This document shows positions 1-7,425 of a DNA stretch of 64,000 nt, piece after piece. Each line of letters begins with the position of its first letter. Within the stretch, counting starts at the first letter, position 1. This DNA is from Halobacteriovoraceae bacterium (lineage in GTDB: Bacteria > Bdellovibrionota > Bacteriovoracia > Bacteriovoracales > Bacteriovoracaceae). The position numbers and the translations under genes are program-made. Below the pieces are notes generated by a model. That model was not told where the DNA came from. It did not search any database and was given only the letters and a program-made list of their open reading frames with translations. The stretch is taken from the NCBI GenBank assembly GCA_002712005.1, contig PASP01000009.1:116638-180637 (forward strand), written 5' to 3'.

Positions 1-1
1 A

Positions 2-664
2 ATTAGAGGTCAAAGTCAGGCGGAAAGAAACGCGAATGACGGTATCTCAATGATCCAAACCGCAGAAGGTGGTTTGAATGAAGTAGGAAATATTCTCATC
101 AGAATGAGAGAACTTTCTGTTCAGGCAGCTTCGGATACAGTAGGGGATACAGAAAGATCTTTTACTGATCTTGAGTATCAAAACCTGAAGCAAGAAATCG
201 AGCGTATTTCACAAGTTACTGAGTTCAACGGTAAGAAACTTCTAAACGGTGAAGGTGATACATACGATTTCCAAATTGGTATTAACAATGATGATTTTCA
301 AGACCGTATTAAGTTTGACACACAAATGCTTAATAGTGGTGTAGAAAGTCTAGGTGTAAGTGAGTTAGGTGTAACTTCGAAAGATGATGCACAATCAGCT
401 CTAGCTTCTCTTGACTCTGCTATCGAAAAAGTATCAGGACAAAGAGCGGAACTAGGTGCTAAGCAAAACAGACTAACATCTACAGTTCAAAACCTGCAAG
501 TAAGTAATGAAAACTTGAGTGCTGCTAACTCTCGTATTAGAGATACGGATTATGCTGCTGAGACAGCTAAGAATGCTAAACTTAACATTCTTAATGCTGC
601 TGGTACTTCAGTACTTGCTCAGTCTAACTCTCAAGGTCAAAACGCACTTAAGCTTATTGGATAA
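2..664 (+). CDS. fliC: Flagellin, C-terminal part (5' end outside window)
   Basis: This is the 3' part of a flagellin gene, which encodes the secreted subunit of the flagellar filament. The reading frame is open from base 2, and the first visible residues (IRGQSQAERNANDGISMIQT) match the end of the conserved D0/D1 N-terminal flagellin domain. The sequence then runs through NILIRMRELSVQAASD, a short variable middle, and the conserved C-terminal helix with SRIRDTDYAAETAKN and a hydrophobic end. The variable D2/D3 region is very small, as in short flagellins of about 275 residues. An intrinsic terminator follows the stop, so this is the last gene of its transcript. Predatory Bdellovibrionota often carry several flagellin copies, so the exact paralogue cannot be named. 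Confidence 0.95.
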   Translation: MRGQSQAERNANDGISMIQTAEGGLNEVGNILIRMRELSVQAASDTVGDTERSFTDLEYQNLKQEIERISQVTEFNGKKLLNGEGDTYDFQIGINNDDFQDRIKFDTQMLNSGVESLGVSELGVTSKDDAQSALASLDSAIEKVSGQRAELGAKQNRLTSTVQNLQVSNENLSAANSRIRDTDYAAETAKNAKLNILNAAGTSVLAQSNSQGQNALKLIG

Positions 665-696
665 TTCCATTAGCAACCTGAGATAATAAAGGACAT

Positions 697-725
697 AAAC
701 CCCCAGAATTGGGGGTTTTCTTTTA
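697..725 (+). terminator. Intrinsic terminator of flagellin gene
   Basis: The arms AAACCCCC and GGGGGTTT enclose the loop AGAATT and are followed by a T-rich tract (TTTTCTTTT). It lies 33 bases after the flagellin stop. Confidence 0.9.
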
Positions 726-727
726 AA

Positions 728-753
728 CTGCCCTACAACAATGGGGATAAAAA
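728..753 (+). repeat. Left terminal inverted repeat of the IS
   Basis: It shares CTGCCCTA and TGGGGATAAA, with a divergent 5-base centre, with the reverse complement of the right end at 1818-1843. If the preceding AAA (725-727) is counted, the match also extends outward on both sides. Confidence 0.8.
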
Positions 754-832
754 CTATCAAAAATAAAAGGGAGGTATTCAAGCCTCTCTTTTAATTTCAA
801 TAATTATCTTTCAACTTTTATTTTTCTTACAT

Positions 833-1714
833 TTACCGAATCAATCCTGAATTAAAAGCATAACAGTAAATATCCAAGTGCTTTTGAAGTTGCTCAATTC
901 GTTTCGTCGTATTCCATGTTCGTCTGAAGAGCCGGTTGATATTTGCCCTGAGCATGGCATTGGTATGATTGATACAAAAGAGGGGATCGAATTTGAGTTT
1001 CTTTAGTTCACCTTGACCGGCAATGCTTGATTTTCCTCCAGGGAAACTAATATGCGTCGCCCCCGGAAAATGAGTCTTCACGATTTGAGGATAAAATTTA
1101 TGCTCATCTGACTCAATTATTGCCAAAGGGTGAATATAGCTTTCTGCACTTTTAAAAAGTTCATGCATTTTTGGAATATGGTTATTAATTCGCTTTCCAT
1201 ACTTTTTTAAAGAAATCTTAGCGAGATGCCCAAAGGCGCCAATCGTTGCGATATTAGTCCCTAAAACTCTTCTTGTTTTCTTATCTACGATGACCGTAAC
1301 GGATAAAGGCTTTAATTTCGTGTGTTCAATAGTAATTAAATCATCAAATTGAACTTCGGTACATCTGTGATCTTGATACAAAGATTCAAGTAGCTTTTTA
1401 TTTTTTATCCGCGATCTCTTCGCCAAGTACTCAAACTTTCTCTTGATTGTGATGGGATGACATTTATGTAAAATAGCAGCACGGTTTTGACTGATTCCCG
1501 ATGCCAGTTGAAGAAGAAGGGTGTGATTAAAGCGTCTTTTCTTCTGATTCTTTGCCGGAGAAAAGGTGGCATTTGAGAATTTTTTAGAGCAAATCTTACA
1601 GCGATAACGCTGAATTTTTCTAGAATCACAACGTCTAAAGAAGAATCCATCCTTAACGACGAGAGTCTTTTGTTGGCATTTTGGGCATGTTTTTTTACGG
1701 CAGTTGGATCTCAT
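833..1714 (-). CDS. IS1-like DDE transposase
   Basis: This 293-residue protein would catalyse movement of the surrounding insertion sequence. The N-terminus has a zinc ribbon (CPKC near residue 10, then RRCDSRKIQRYRCKICSKKF), as in InsA-type DNA-binding regions, followed by a helix-turn-helix-like stretch. The second half looks like a DDE nuclease: FDD in VQFDDLITIEHTK, a second acidic site in IIESDEHKFYPQ, and a third conserved block INHTNAMLRANINRL, which resembles the RxxxxLR end of IS1 InsB. Unlike IS1 of enterobacteria, both parts are read in a single frame with no programmed frameshift. The frame is intact, so the element could still be active. Assignment to IS1 rather than a related unclassified family is uncertain. 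Confidence 0.85.
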   Translation of the reverse strand: MRSNCRKKTCPKCQQKTLVVKDGFFFRRCDSRKIQRYRCKICSKKFSNATFSPAKNQKKRRFNHTLLLQLASGISQNRAAILHKCHPITIKRKFEYLAKRSRIKNKKLLESLYQDHRCTEVQFDDLITIEHTKLKPLSVTVIVDKKTRRVLGTNIATIGAFGHLAKISLKKYGKRINNHIPKMHELFKSAESYIHPLAIIESDEHKFYPQIVKTHFPGATHISFPGGKSSIAGQGELKKLKFDPLFCINHTNAMLRANINRLFRRTWNTTKRIEQLQKHLDIYCYAFNSGLIR

Positions 1715-1817
1715 GCTCTCAGTACTGCAAGAGATCGTTTTTTAGAAAATGATTAAGCTATCGAAAATAAAGAGACGAAGTCACGGAGGGATAAAAAATT
1801 GAACCATGATGATCAAT

Positions 1818-1843
1818 TCTTTATCCCCACTCTAATAGGGCAG
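1818..1843 (-). repeat. Right terminal inverted repeat of the IS
   Basis: The reverse complement begins CTGCCCTATTAGAGTGGGGA and pairs with 728-753. It lies two bases from the stop codon (1846-1848) of the neighbouring GH31 gene. Confidence 0.8.
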
Positions 1844-1845
1844 TT

Positions 1846-4128
1846 TTATGGGCATGAAGAAGAGAAGAGGGGCATAACTTCTTTGGCCACAGATTGAAGC
1901 TCTAAGTTTTCTTTCTTGTAGAAAACAGCCGGACATCCAATCGGCGCACCGATTTTAATCCATTTCCCTTGTTCCACGAATATTTCTTTACCTGTAAGAA
2001 AGTGAGTCCAATGTCCTTTTGGAAGATATAGAGTTCTTACTTTTTCCTCATTATGAACAGGGGCCACGAGCATATCTTTTCCAAAGAGAAATTGGTCATC
2101 TAGCTCATAGGTATTGGGATCATCTGGGTAATGGAGAAAGAGGGCGCGTATAATCGGGATGCCCTTTTTCTGAGCCTCTTGATAGAGGGATTTTCGGTAG
2201 GGGAAGAGTTTGGAAAAGACTTGTGACCATTGGGAAAAACGAGTTAAGAGTTCTTCGTCTTCAAGTAGGGAAAGTTTTAAAGTTCCCATTCCTTCTTTTG
2301 TTCTCAAAAGGGCGCCGAAAGTTTCTTTTTCCATCCATCTATGCATGAGCTCTTTTGAGCGTTTGATACCGAAGGCTGAAAATTTTATGGCACCACCCAC
2401 ATCTGAATGATTAATGAGAATTCCACTAAGTCCACTCGTGATTCCCGCAATGGTAGTGGATTTTAAACCATCGTTTTCATCAAAGGTCGTCATTTGATCA
2501 CCTTGCCAATACATTTGATTATACTGCAAAGATTCAGTATGGCCGGAGCGGATAAAGGCCACGGCATCGCCATTCATATGTTGGTTGATGAGTTCTCTAT
2601 TGAATTGTGCCCACTTTGTAATGAACTTATGGCGTATGGCCATTCCGTCTCTTTCTCTTAATACATAATTGGTTTGAAGAGGAAGGGCTTCGCTGAAATC
2701 TGCATTCCAAAATTGGATTCCTGCAGGGATCATATATTTCTTAAGAATATTCATTAACTCTTGATAGGCATCTGGATTGAGTAGATCGACAAAGTAGGCC
2801 TTAATAAAGCCTAGGTCGGCAAAGACTTCGCTATCAAAATTTTTGATGAGGTATGATTTCTCTTTGAGATATTCATACATATTGAGATCGTGATGGCGGG
2901 CATCTTCAGCTTTCAGCTCTCTTGCTAGTGGATTGAGATAGCCTCCAATTCTAATTCCTCTTTCTTTGATAGCGGCAACCATGCTTTCCCAGTGAGGATA
3001 AAGAGTTCTATCCACTTCCCAATTCCACTTTAAGCGGCGAGAACCATCAAAGGTCCTATCGATTCCACTCCAATCTTCGATCCACATGGCCTTAGTGGGA
3101 ATATTATAATCTTCAATTTTTTTGAGAAGCTCGTATACTTTCTCTTCTCCCTCTAAGAAGCCGCCGACAACAACGCCTTCATGAAACCAATCAGGGGTTG
3201 GGTGAGGGAGTCCTGCTGCATGAGAAATTTTCTGTACCATTTTTAAGGGATGATCTTCTCTCATGATTTCGATTTGAAGGGATTCACTCAAACTCCACAA
3301 TCTCAAGGCAGAAGGCTCTCTAAAATCAAAGAGAGAATAGGATGGTCCTCTCAACTTATAAGCATTCCAAAATTCTCTTTTCTGCTTTGTGAAGAAACTG
3401 ACCACTGGAATGTAGCTAGAAAACTGATCTCCACCACTCAAACCTCGTGTTGCTATATCAAAAGGGAGGCTTGTCCAGTAAGAGCCACGGCCATGACCTT
3501 GTTCTTGGGCCATAAAGGGAATGAGACTTCCTTTTAAATTGAGCTTTGTAAATTGTTCACCTCCACCATAAATGGGAGAAGAGGGATTTGACGGGAGATT
3601 GAGTCCAAGCCAGAGGGATTGATTACTCTTCTTTCCTTCTAACCTAATTTTGAGTAGGTCGTCATCGACTTGAAAAGTCGCCGTATAAGGGATGAAGCAG
3701 TCTTTCCCATAGAGGTTTCCTTTCATGGTGATTTTCTCATCTCTTAAAGAGAAGGAATGGATGGTTTGTTCATGACAAGTGTGGCGACCGAGTTTGGCCT
3801 TGAGATAGACAGCACCAAAGCGATTACTCTTTATTTTAGGATTCTTATTTGCCGCGATAAAGAAAGCTTTCTCTTGAGTCTCAAGGACGGGGCCACCTTT
3901 ATAAAAGATGGAAAAACCATCATGGCTTAGTCGAAAGCGATACCCTTTAAGATTAAGGAGAGTTTCTCTCTCTTTTAAGTTTTTTGAAGTGAGATAGAAT
4001 TTGCCAGGCTCTGCGGATGAAAACTTGGTAAGCTCTTTCTTCCATGGAACAAGATTACCATAAGTCGATATTTGGAGAATAAAGAAAAGAGAACAGACCC
4101 AGATATTCTGTGAGATTGATTTTCGCAT
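1846..4128 (-). CDS. Glycoside hydrolase family 31, YihQ-like alpha-glycosidase, exported
   Basis: Predicted retaining alpha-glycosidase of family GH31 with a signal peptide (MRKSISQNIWVCSLFFILQI), so it probably acts in or beyond the periplasm. Starting at 4128 gives a GAGGGG Shine-Dalgarno; a longer start at 4161 has none. The order of blocks follows E. coli YihQ (sulfoquinovosidase): YGGGEQF, WIEDWSGIDRTFDG, RRLKWNW, nucleophile region FWNADFSEALP (Asp about 477), acid/base region MYWQGDQ (Asp about 544, the same 67-residue spacing as in YihQ) and LFGKDMLVAPVHNE. The Arg and Trp that contact the sulfonate in YihQ (recalled as R301/W304) seem kept as R365/W368, but the YihQ Gln is Glu here (E351). 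The substrate is therefore open. The IS right end abuts the stop codon. Confidence 0.9.
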   Translation of the reverse strand: MRKSISQNIWVCSLFFILQISTYGNLVPWKKELTKFSSAEPGKFYLTSKNLKERETLLNLKGYRFRLSHDGFSIFYKGGPVLETQEKAFFIAANKNPKIKSNRFGAVYLKAKLGRHTCHEQTIHSFSLRDEKITMKGNLYGKDCFIPYTATFQVDDDLLKIRLEGKKSNQSLWLGLNLPSNPSSPIYGGGEQFTKLNLKGSLIPFMAQEQGHGRGSYWTSLPFDIATRGLSGGDQFSSYIPVVSFFTKQKREFWNAYKLRGPSYSLFDFREPSALRLWSLSESLQIEIMREDHPLKMVQKISHAAGLPHPTPDWFHEGVVVGGFLEGEEKVYELLKKIEDYNIPTKAMWIEDWSGIDRTFDGSRRLKWNWEVDRTLYPHWESMVAAIKERGIRIGGYLNPLARELKAEDARHHDLNMYEYLKEKSYLIKNFDSEVFADLGFIKAYFVDLLNPDAYQELMNILKKYMIPAGIQFWNADFSEALPLQTNYVLRERDGMAIRHKFITKWAQFNRELINQHMNGDAVAFIRSGHTESLQYNQMYWQGDQMTTFDENDGLKSTTIAGITSGLSGILINHSDVGGAIKFSAFGIKRSKELMHRWMEKETFGALLRTKEGMGTLKLSLLEDEELLTRFSQWSQVFSKLFPYRKSLYQEAQKKGIPIIRALFLHYPDDPNTYELDDQFLFGKDMLVAPVHNEEKVRTLYLPKGHWTHFLTGKEIFVEQGKWIKIGAPIGCPAVFYKKENLELQSVAKEVMPLFSSSCP

Positions 4129-4399
4129 TGACCCCTCAATTGCTTTTAATGGAATAATCATTATTTAGAATTCTTTTGATCTTTTGAAAATTCATATACC
4201 TAAGACCGGTAGAATTTATAGAGGTCCCTTTTTTGGGAGTTGTTTAATAATTAGATGATGACTAGTGATTTCAGTGGTTTAGTTGTGTTGTTTTCCTTTA
4301 CACCATAAGTAAGCCTTACAAGGGCAGCTTATTTCTGCTCCAGAATCTTTACAATGGAAGGGAACAAATCATTTATTTAACTCATCTACAGGAGTCCCT

Positions 4400-5293
4400 A
4401 TGTTTAAGAAGTCGATTGCAGCTCTTTTAACTTTTGCTACTTTTCAAATTCCTGCGCAAGCTATTAATGGAATGCCAAATGCCTGTCATGTTGATCAAGT
4501 GCAAAAGGCGGCATGGGGTTTGAGTCAAACAGGAAGAGAGAGATTTCTCTCGGATGCGACCTTACCTGGAAATCTTTCTGTCTCAGATAATGAAATCTAT
4601 GAACGTCTTTATAGTGATATTAAAAAAACCTATGGAGGTGAGAAAGGAAATTTTGGAGATGCCGATTCCATTGCTCGTAAGATCAAGTGGGCCGCAGAAT
4701 GTACAGGTAACGACTTCACTATGTTGGCGGCCATAATAAAAGGTGAATCTATGTACTGCCATCTTCTTCATAATAAGTCGGGAGGAGATTCCGGTTGTGG
4801 TCAATTTACTTCGGCATCGATTAACTTTTTTAAAAACCAACTCCGTCTACCAGGAAAAATTGAAAATGGTCATCCTAGGATGAAAAGAACGATTGAAGAT
4901 ATTATGAATCGTTGTGCCCCCGGAAGTAGCTATGTAAATGAAGACTCTCTGGCAAATCTCTTTGCTAAGAGTAAAGACCAAATTCGTCAGGAATTAAGAA
5001 CAGGGAAGAATCTTTCCTTAGATATTCTAGCTACCGCCGTCTATTTGAAATTCTATTACTCAATTTCTGGCTTCTATTATAATGCGAATAGTTCAAAACC
5101 TGGAGCACTCTCTCGCTATAATGGAGGTGGAGTCGCAAACTATGGATCAATGGCCTACAATAAAGCCATTAAGATTAGCCATGATATTTGTATGAAGGAT
5201 GAGTCCTATTTAGAGTCGATGCAAGAGACAGCATGCTCTTTAGGAGAGGAAGCCAGTGCTTGTTCGATGAATATTGCGACGATTGAAATTTAA
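4400..5293 (+). CDS. Secreted SLT/lysozyme-fold protein, putative lytic transglycosylase
   Basis: This 297-residue protein has a clear signal peptide ending near AQA (MFKKSIAALLTFATFQIPAQ) and a good AGGAG Shine-Dalgarno. The middle contains a transglycosylase-like arrangement: a candidate catalytic Glu in MLAAIIKGESMYC, followed by GGDSGCGQFTSASINFF (the GxxQ(F/L) turn of SLT domains), and later LSRYNGGGVANYGSMAYN, which resembles the YNxG block where such enzymes bind glycan. It would cleave peptidoglycan in the periplasm or, in a predator, prey wall; the latter is inference. Cysteines near both ends could form disulfides. It is a single gene with no obvious operon partner. Confidence 0.72.
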   Translation: MFKKSIAALLTFATFQIPAQAINGMPNACHVDQVQKAAWGLSQTGRERFLSDATLPGNLSVSDNEIYERLYSDIKKTYGGEKGNFGDADSIARKIKWAAECTGNDFTMLAAIIKGESMYCHLLHNKSGGDSGCGQFTSASINFFKNQLRLPGKIENGHPRMKRTIEDIMNRCAPGSSYVNEDSLANLFAKSKDQIRQELRTGKNLSLDILATAVYLKFYYSISGFYYNANSSKPGALSRYNGGGVANYGSMAYNKAIKISHDICMKDESYLESMQETACSLGEEASACSMNIATIEI

Positions 5294-5313
5294 TTAATCT
5301 TTACCCATTGTTT

Positions 5314-5374
5314 AATCTCTCTTTTCTGAGAAGAGCTTAATGGCTCAGCATAATGAAGACAGAAAAGAGAGATT
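5314..5374. repeat. Perfect 15-bp palindromic hairpin with inner stem
   Basis: The left arm AATCTCTCTTTTCTG (5314-5328) is exactly complementary to CAGAAAAGAGAGATT (5360-5374). The 31-base loop holds further complementary pieces (GAGC/GCTC and an alternative CTGAG/CTCAG). No T-run follows on the plus strand, so it is not a textbook terminator. It may be a transcript-end structure or an extragenic palindrome. Confidence 0.7.
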
Positions 5375-5615
5375 CCTTTACCGGCCAGCATAAAATAGAG
5401 TAGGAAACCGTTGCTCTAACTTATTTAAAAGAAGCTAATATTAAATTCAACCTCATAAAATCCCTATCAAATTCACAAATTTCACATAGAAATCTTACTT
5501 TTTCATACTTTCGTCTAGAATATGTCAGGATTCGTTGACAGAAGCAGCCATAGTCATAAGACTATTTTAGTCATTTTTATTTTTTCTATCAGGATTTTCT
5601 TAAGGAGGAGGGTTC
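5375..5615 (+). promoter_or_regulatory. Leader region of the gliding-motility cluster
   Basis: This AT-rich non-coding stretch precedes a ten-gene co-directional cluster and so must hold its promoter if the cluster is transcribed as one unit. A TTGACA hexamer lies at 5535-5540, but no good -10 box is seen at the usual spacing (TAAGAC at 16 bases is weak). A strong Shine-Dalgarno, AAGGAGGAGG, precedes the first ATG. No gene was found in the stretch. Confidence 0.35.
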
Positions 5616-6323
5616 ATGAATCTTTTAGATGCTTTCTTAGCCGGTGGGGTATTTATGTACTTTATCGCAGCTTTCGGATTACTAACTTTAGCTTTTATCG
5701 TTGAGCGTTTTATTGCTCTTTACGTAACTCACAAAACAGCACCTGCTGATTTTCGCAAGAATATTCTTAGCTTTATCTCTCAAGGAGATTTCAAAGCGGC
5801 TCAAGACTATGTTGAAATGAGCGCTGGTAACACAGGTCTAGGTAAAATTACTAATGTTGCTCTTAAAATGAGAACAGTTGGAGCTGGAGATGAAGCTCTT
5901 CAGGCAAGAATGGATGAGCAATTATCTAAAGAGATCTCTTCTGTAGATAGAAGAACAGGATTCTTGGCCATGTTTGGTAACGTTTCTACTCTTTTTGGAC
6001 TACTCGGAACGGTTACGGGTCTTATTAGTTCTTTTGCTGGGGTTGCAGCAGCATCACCAGTAGAAAGAGCGAATCTTCTTTCTCAAGGTATTTCAGAAGC
6101 TCTTAACTCGACAGCATTTGGTCTTGTTGCAGCTATTCCTGCTCTTGTTGCTTTTGCTATTTACCAAAATAAAACGGAGCAAATTATTTCTTCTTTAACT
6201 GAATCGGCAAGTGAACTCTATCATGACTTTCTTTTCTATACGGAAAGTCACAAAGAAGACGCTCAAGCTGCTACTGCAATGGCCACGGATAAGAAAGGCG
6301 AGCAGACAGTTACAAGAAACTAA
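5616..6323 (+). CDS. TolQ/ExbB/MotA-family proton channel of gliding motor (AglR-like)
   Basis: This 235-residue inner-membrane protein belongs to the MotA/TolQ/ExbB family, whose members conduct protons with a TolR/ExbD partner to power envelope work. Three hydrophobic segments are visible: near the N-terminus (FMYFIAAFGLLTLAFIVERF), in the middle (GFLAMFGNVSTLFGLLGTVTG) and towards the C-terminus (AFGLVAAIPALVAFAIY). The middle GNVxTLFGLLGTVxGLI block is the family signature. The charged cytoplasmic segment between the first two is as expected. Two ExbD/TolR genes follow immediately, the same one-plus-two arrangement as Myxococcus aglRQS. The strong Shine-Dalgarno suggests high expression. 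The gliding role is inferred from the whole cluster; ordinary Tol or TonB energising is the alternative. Confidence 0.9.
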   Translation: MNLLDAFLAGGVFMYFIAAFGLLTLAFIVERFIALYVTHKTAPADFRKNILSFISQGDFKAAQDYVEMSAGNTGLGKITNVALKMRTVGAGDEALQARMDEQLSKEISSVDRRTGFLAMFGNVSTLFGLLGTVTGLISSFAGVAAASPVERANLLSQGISEALNSTAFGLVAAIPALVAFAIYQNKTEQIISSLTESASELYHDFLFYTESHKEDAQAATAMATDKKGEQTVTRN

Positions 6324-6355
6324 TTACTATATCATTTTAAGGAAGGGATTCCATT

Positions 6356-6838
6356 ATGAGACATAAAACAGGATTAGGAACAAAGAAGGAGCTTGACGCT
6401 CAATTGAACCTTACTCCCTTTATCGATCTTCTTTCAACTTGTGTGTGCTTCTTATTGATCACCGCTGTATGGATTGAGATCGGTACTGTTGAAGTCAAGC
6501 AAAGCCACGGCACTGAAGCTGCTGCTGAGAAGAAGGATTCTTTTGATCTTGATCTCGTTTTTCAGTCTCCGACTCAATTGAGACTTAATCTCAAGAAAAA
6601 TGGAAAACGTGTCCAAAAAATTGATGTAAAAGGTGAGGACTTTAACGGAATGTTGGCCAGTTTACAGACTAATATTGCTACTAAAGTCCTCAATTTCAAA
6701 AATAAGCCAATAGAGATTGCGACGGCCACAGTTACGCCACGTAGTACTGTTGATTATGGAAATCTAATATCAACGATGGATGTTTTGAGAAAGAATCAAA
6801 TCATCAATATTGGTATTTTAACGGCGAGAGGTAACTAA
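6356..6838 (+). CDS. ExbD/TolR-family motor subunit (AglQ/AglS-like), first copy
   Basis: This 160-residue protein has a single N-terminal membrane span preceded by LNLTPFIDLLSTCVCFLL. The Asp of TPFIDLL (D24) is the conserved proton-carrying residue of the ExbD/TolR family. The remaining periplasmic domain, of about 110 residues, ends with VDYGNLISTMDVLRKNQIINIGI, which resembles the TolR C-terminal fold. It follows the TolQ-like gene by 32 bases, and its last base is the first base of the next gene's start codon (taATG), so translation is coupled. It would form the proton path with the upstream channel. Confidence 0.9.
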   Translation: MRHKTGLGTKKELDAQLNLTPFIDLLSTCVCFLLITAVWIEIGTVEVKQSHGTEAAAEKKDSFDLDLVFQSPTQLRLNLKKNGKRVQKIDVKGEDFNGMLASLQTNIATKVLNFKNKPIEIATATVTPRSTVDYGNLISTMDVLRKNQIINIGILTARGN

Positions 6839-7353
6839 TGATTTTAAACCAAAGTATGGTGGCCGCTGACGCCTTTGAAAAACACCTTATTAATAGAAAG
6901 AGAAAGAAGAATTGGGCCGTTAAGGCAGCTGGCTTTACGTTGATGCTTACTTCAATGGTTGACATGTTCAGTATGCTTGTTGTTTTTCTCTTGCAAACCT
7001 TTTCAAGCTCTCCTGAAATCCTCGTGACAAAAGGTGTAGAGCTACCCAACTCGATTACACCTTCTCAGGTTAAAGAAGCTCCTGTTATCGCCTTATCTCG
7101 CGATGGAAATCTCTATCTTGATCAGAAGCTAGTAGGAGAAACAAAGGTTGTAAGTAAGAAGCCAGATATGCTCCTTAAGAAGTTAAATATTATTAAAAAG
7201 GAATGGGCATCTTCTCATACGACACCTTTTACGGGTGAAATTAATTTACAAGCTGACAAAGAAATTAAATCGACAACTGTGGCGTTGGTCATGGGGATTT
7301 TAACGAGTAGTCAGTTTCAGTCTATTGAACTCGCTGTTGTAGGCCAGCGCTAA
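6838..7353 (+). CDS. ExbD/TolR-family motor subunit (AglS-like), second copy
   Basis: This 171-residue protein is of the same family as its upstream neighbour but clearly divergent. A basic N-terminus (RKRKKNWAVK) precedes the membrane span LMLTSMVDMFSMLVVFLLQ, whose Asp (D42) is the likely proton acceptor. The periplasmic part contains VELPNS, ALSRDGNLYLDQKLV and a C-terminal SIELAVVGQR, all typical of ExbD. Having two distinct ExbD proteins beside one TolQ-like channel is characteristic of the AglRQS gliding motor. The start codon overlaps the previous stop by one base. Confidence 0.9.
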   Translation: MILNQSMVAADAFEKHLINRKRKKNWAVKAAGFTLMLTSMVDMFSMLVVFLLQTFSSSPEILVTKGVELPNSITPSQVKEAPVIALSRDGNLYLDQKLVGETKVVSKKPDMLLKKLNIIKKEWASSHTTPFTGEINLQADKEIKSTTVALVMGILTSSQFQSIELAVVGQR

Positions 7354-7425
7354 TAAAGCCTACACTTTGACTCCATGAGGGAGTCTTGAAATGAAAATAT
7401 CAATTGCGGCAAGGATGTCTAGGTT

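Larger units (their letters stand above)
728..1843. mobile_element. IS1-like insertion sequence with one transposase gene
   Basis: An element of about 1.1 kb is bounded by imperfect inverted repeats of about 26 bp. The left end reads CTGCCCTACAACAATGGGGA; the reverse complement of the right end reads CTGCCCTATTAGAGTGGGGA, and both continue TAAA. It contains a single minus-strand transposase gene. The left end lies in the poly-T tail of the flagellin terminator and the right end touches the stop codon of a glycosidase gene. No convincing direct target repeat was found: the flanks share only TTTTA. The copy is therefore either old or uses an atypical duplication. Family assignment is by resemblance of the transposase to IS1-type proteins. 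Confidence 0.82.

Noticed and set aside
728-1843. Composite transposon or genomic island starting at the IS
   Set aside because: Only one IS copy is present, and genes on both sides are ordinary chromosomal genes with similar composition.
4129-4399. Weak hairpin GGTCCC-TTTTTT-GGGAG near 4224-4241 as a terminator
   Set aside because: The paired part is only three to four G/C pairs and lies upstream of a plus-strand gene, not after one. The minus-strand gene starts there rather than ending.
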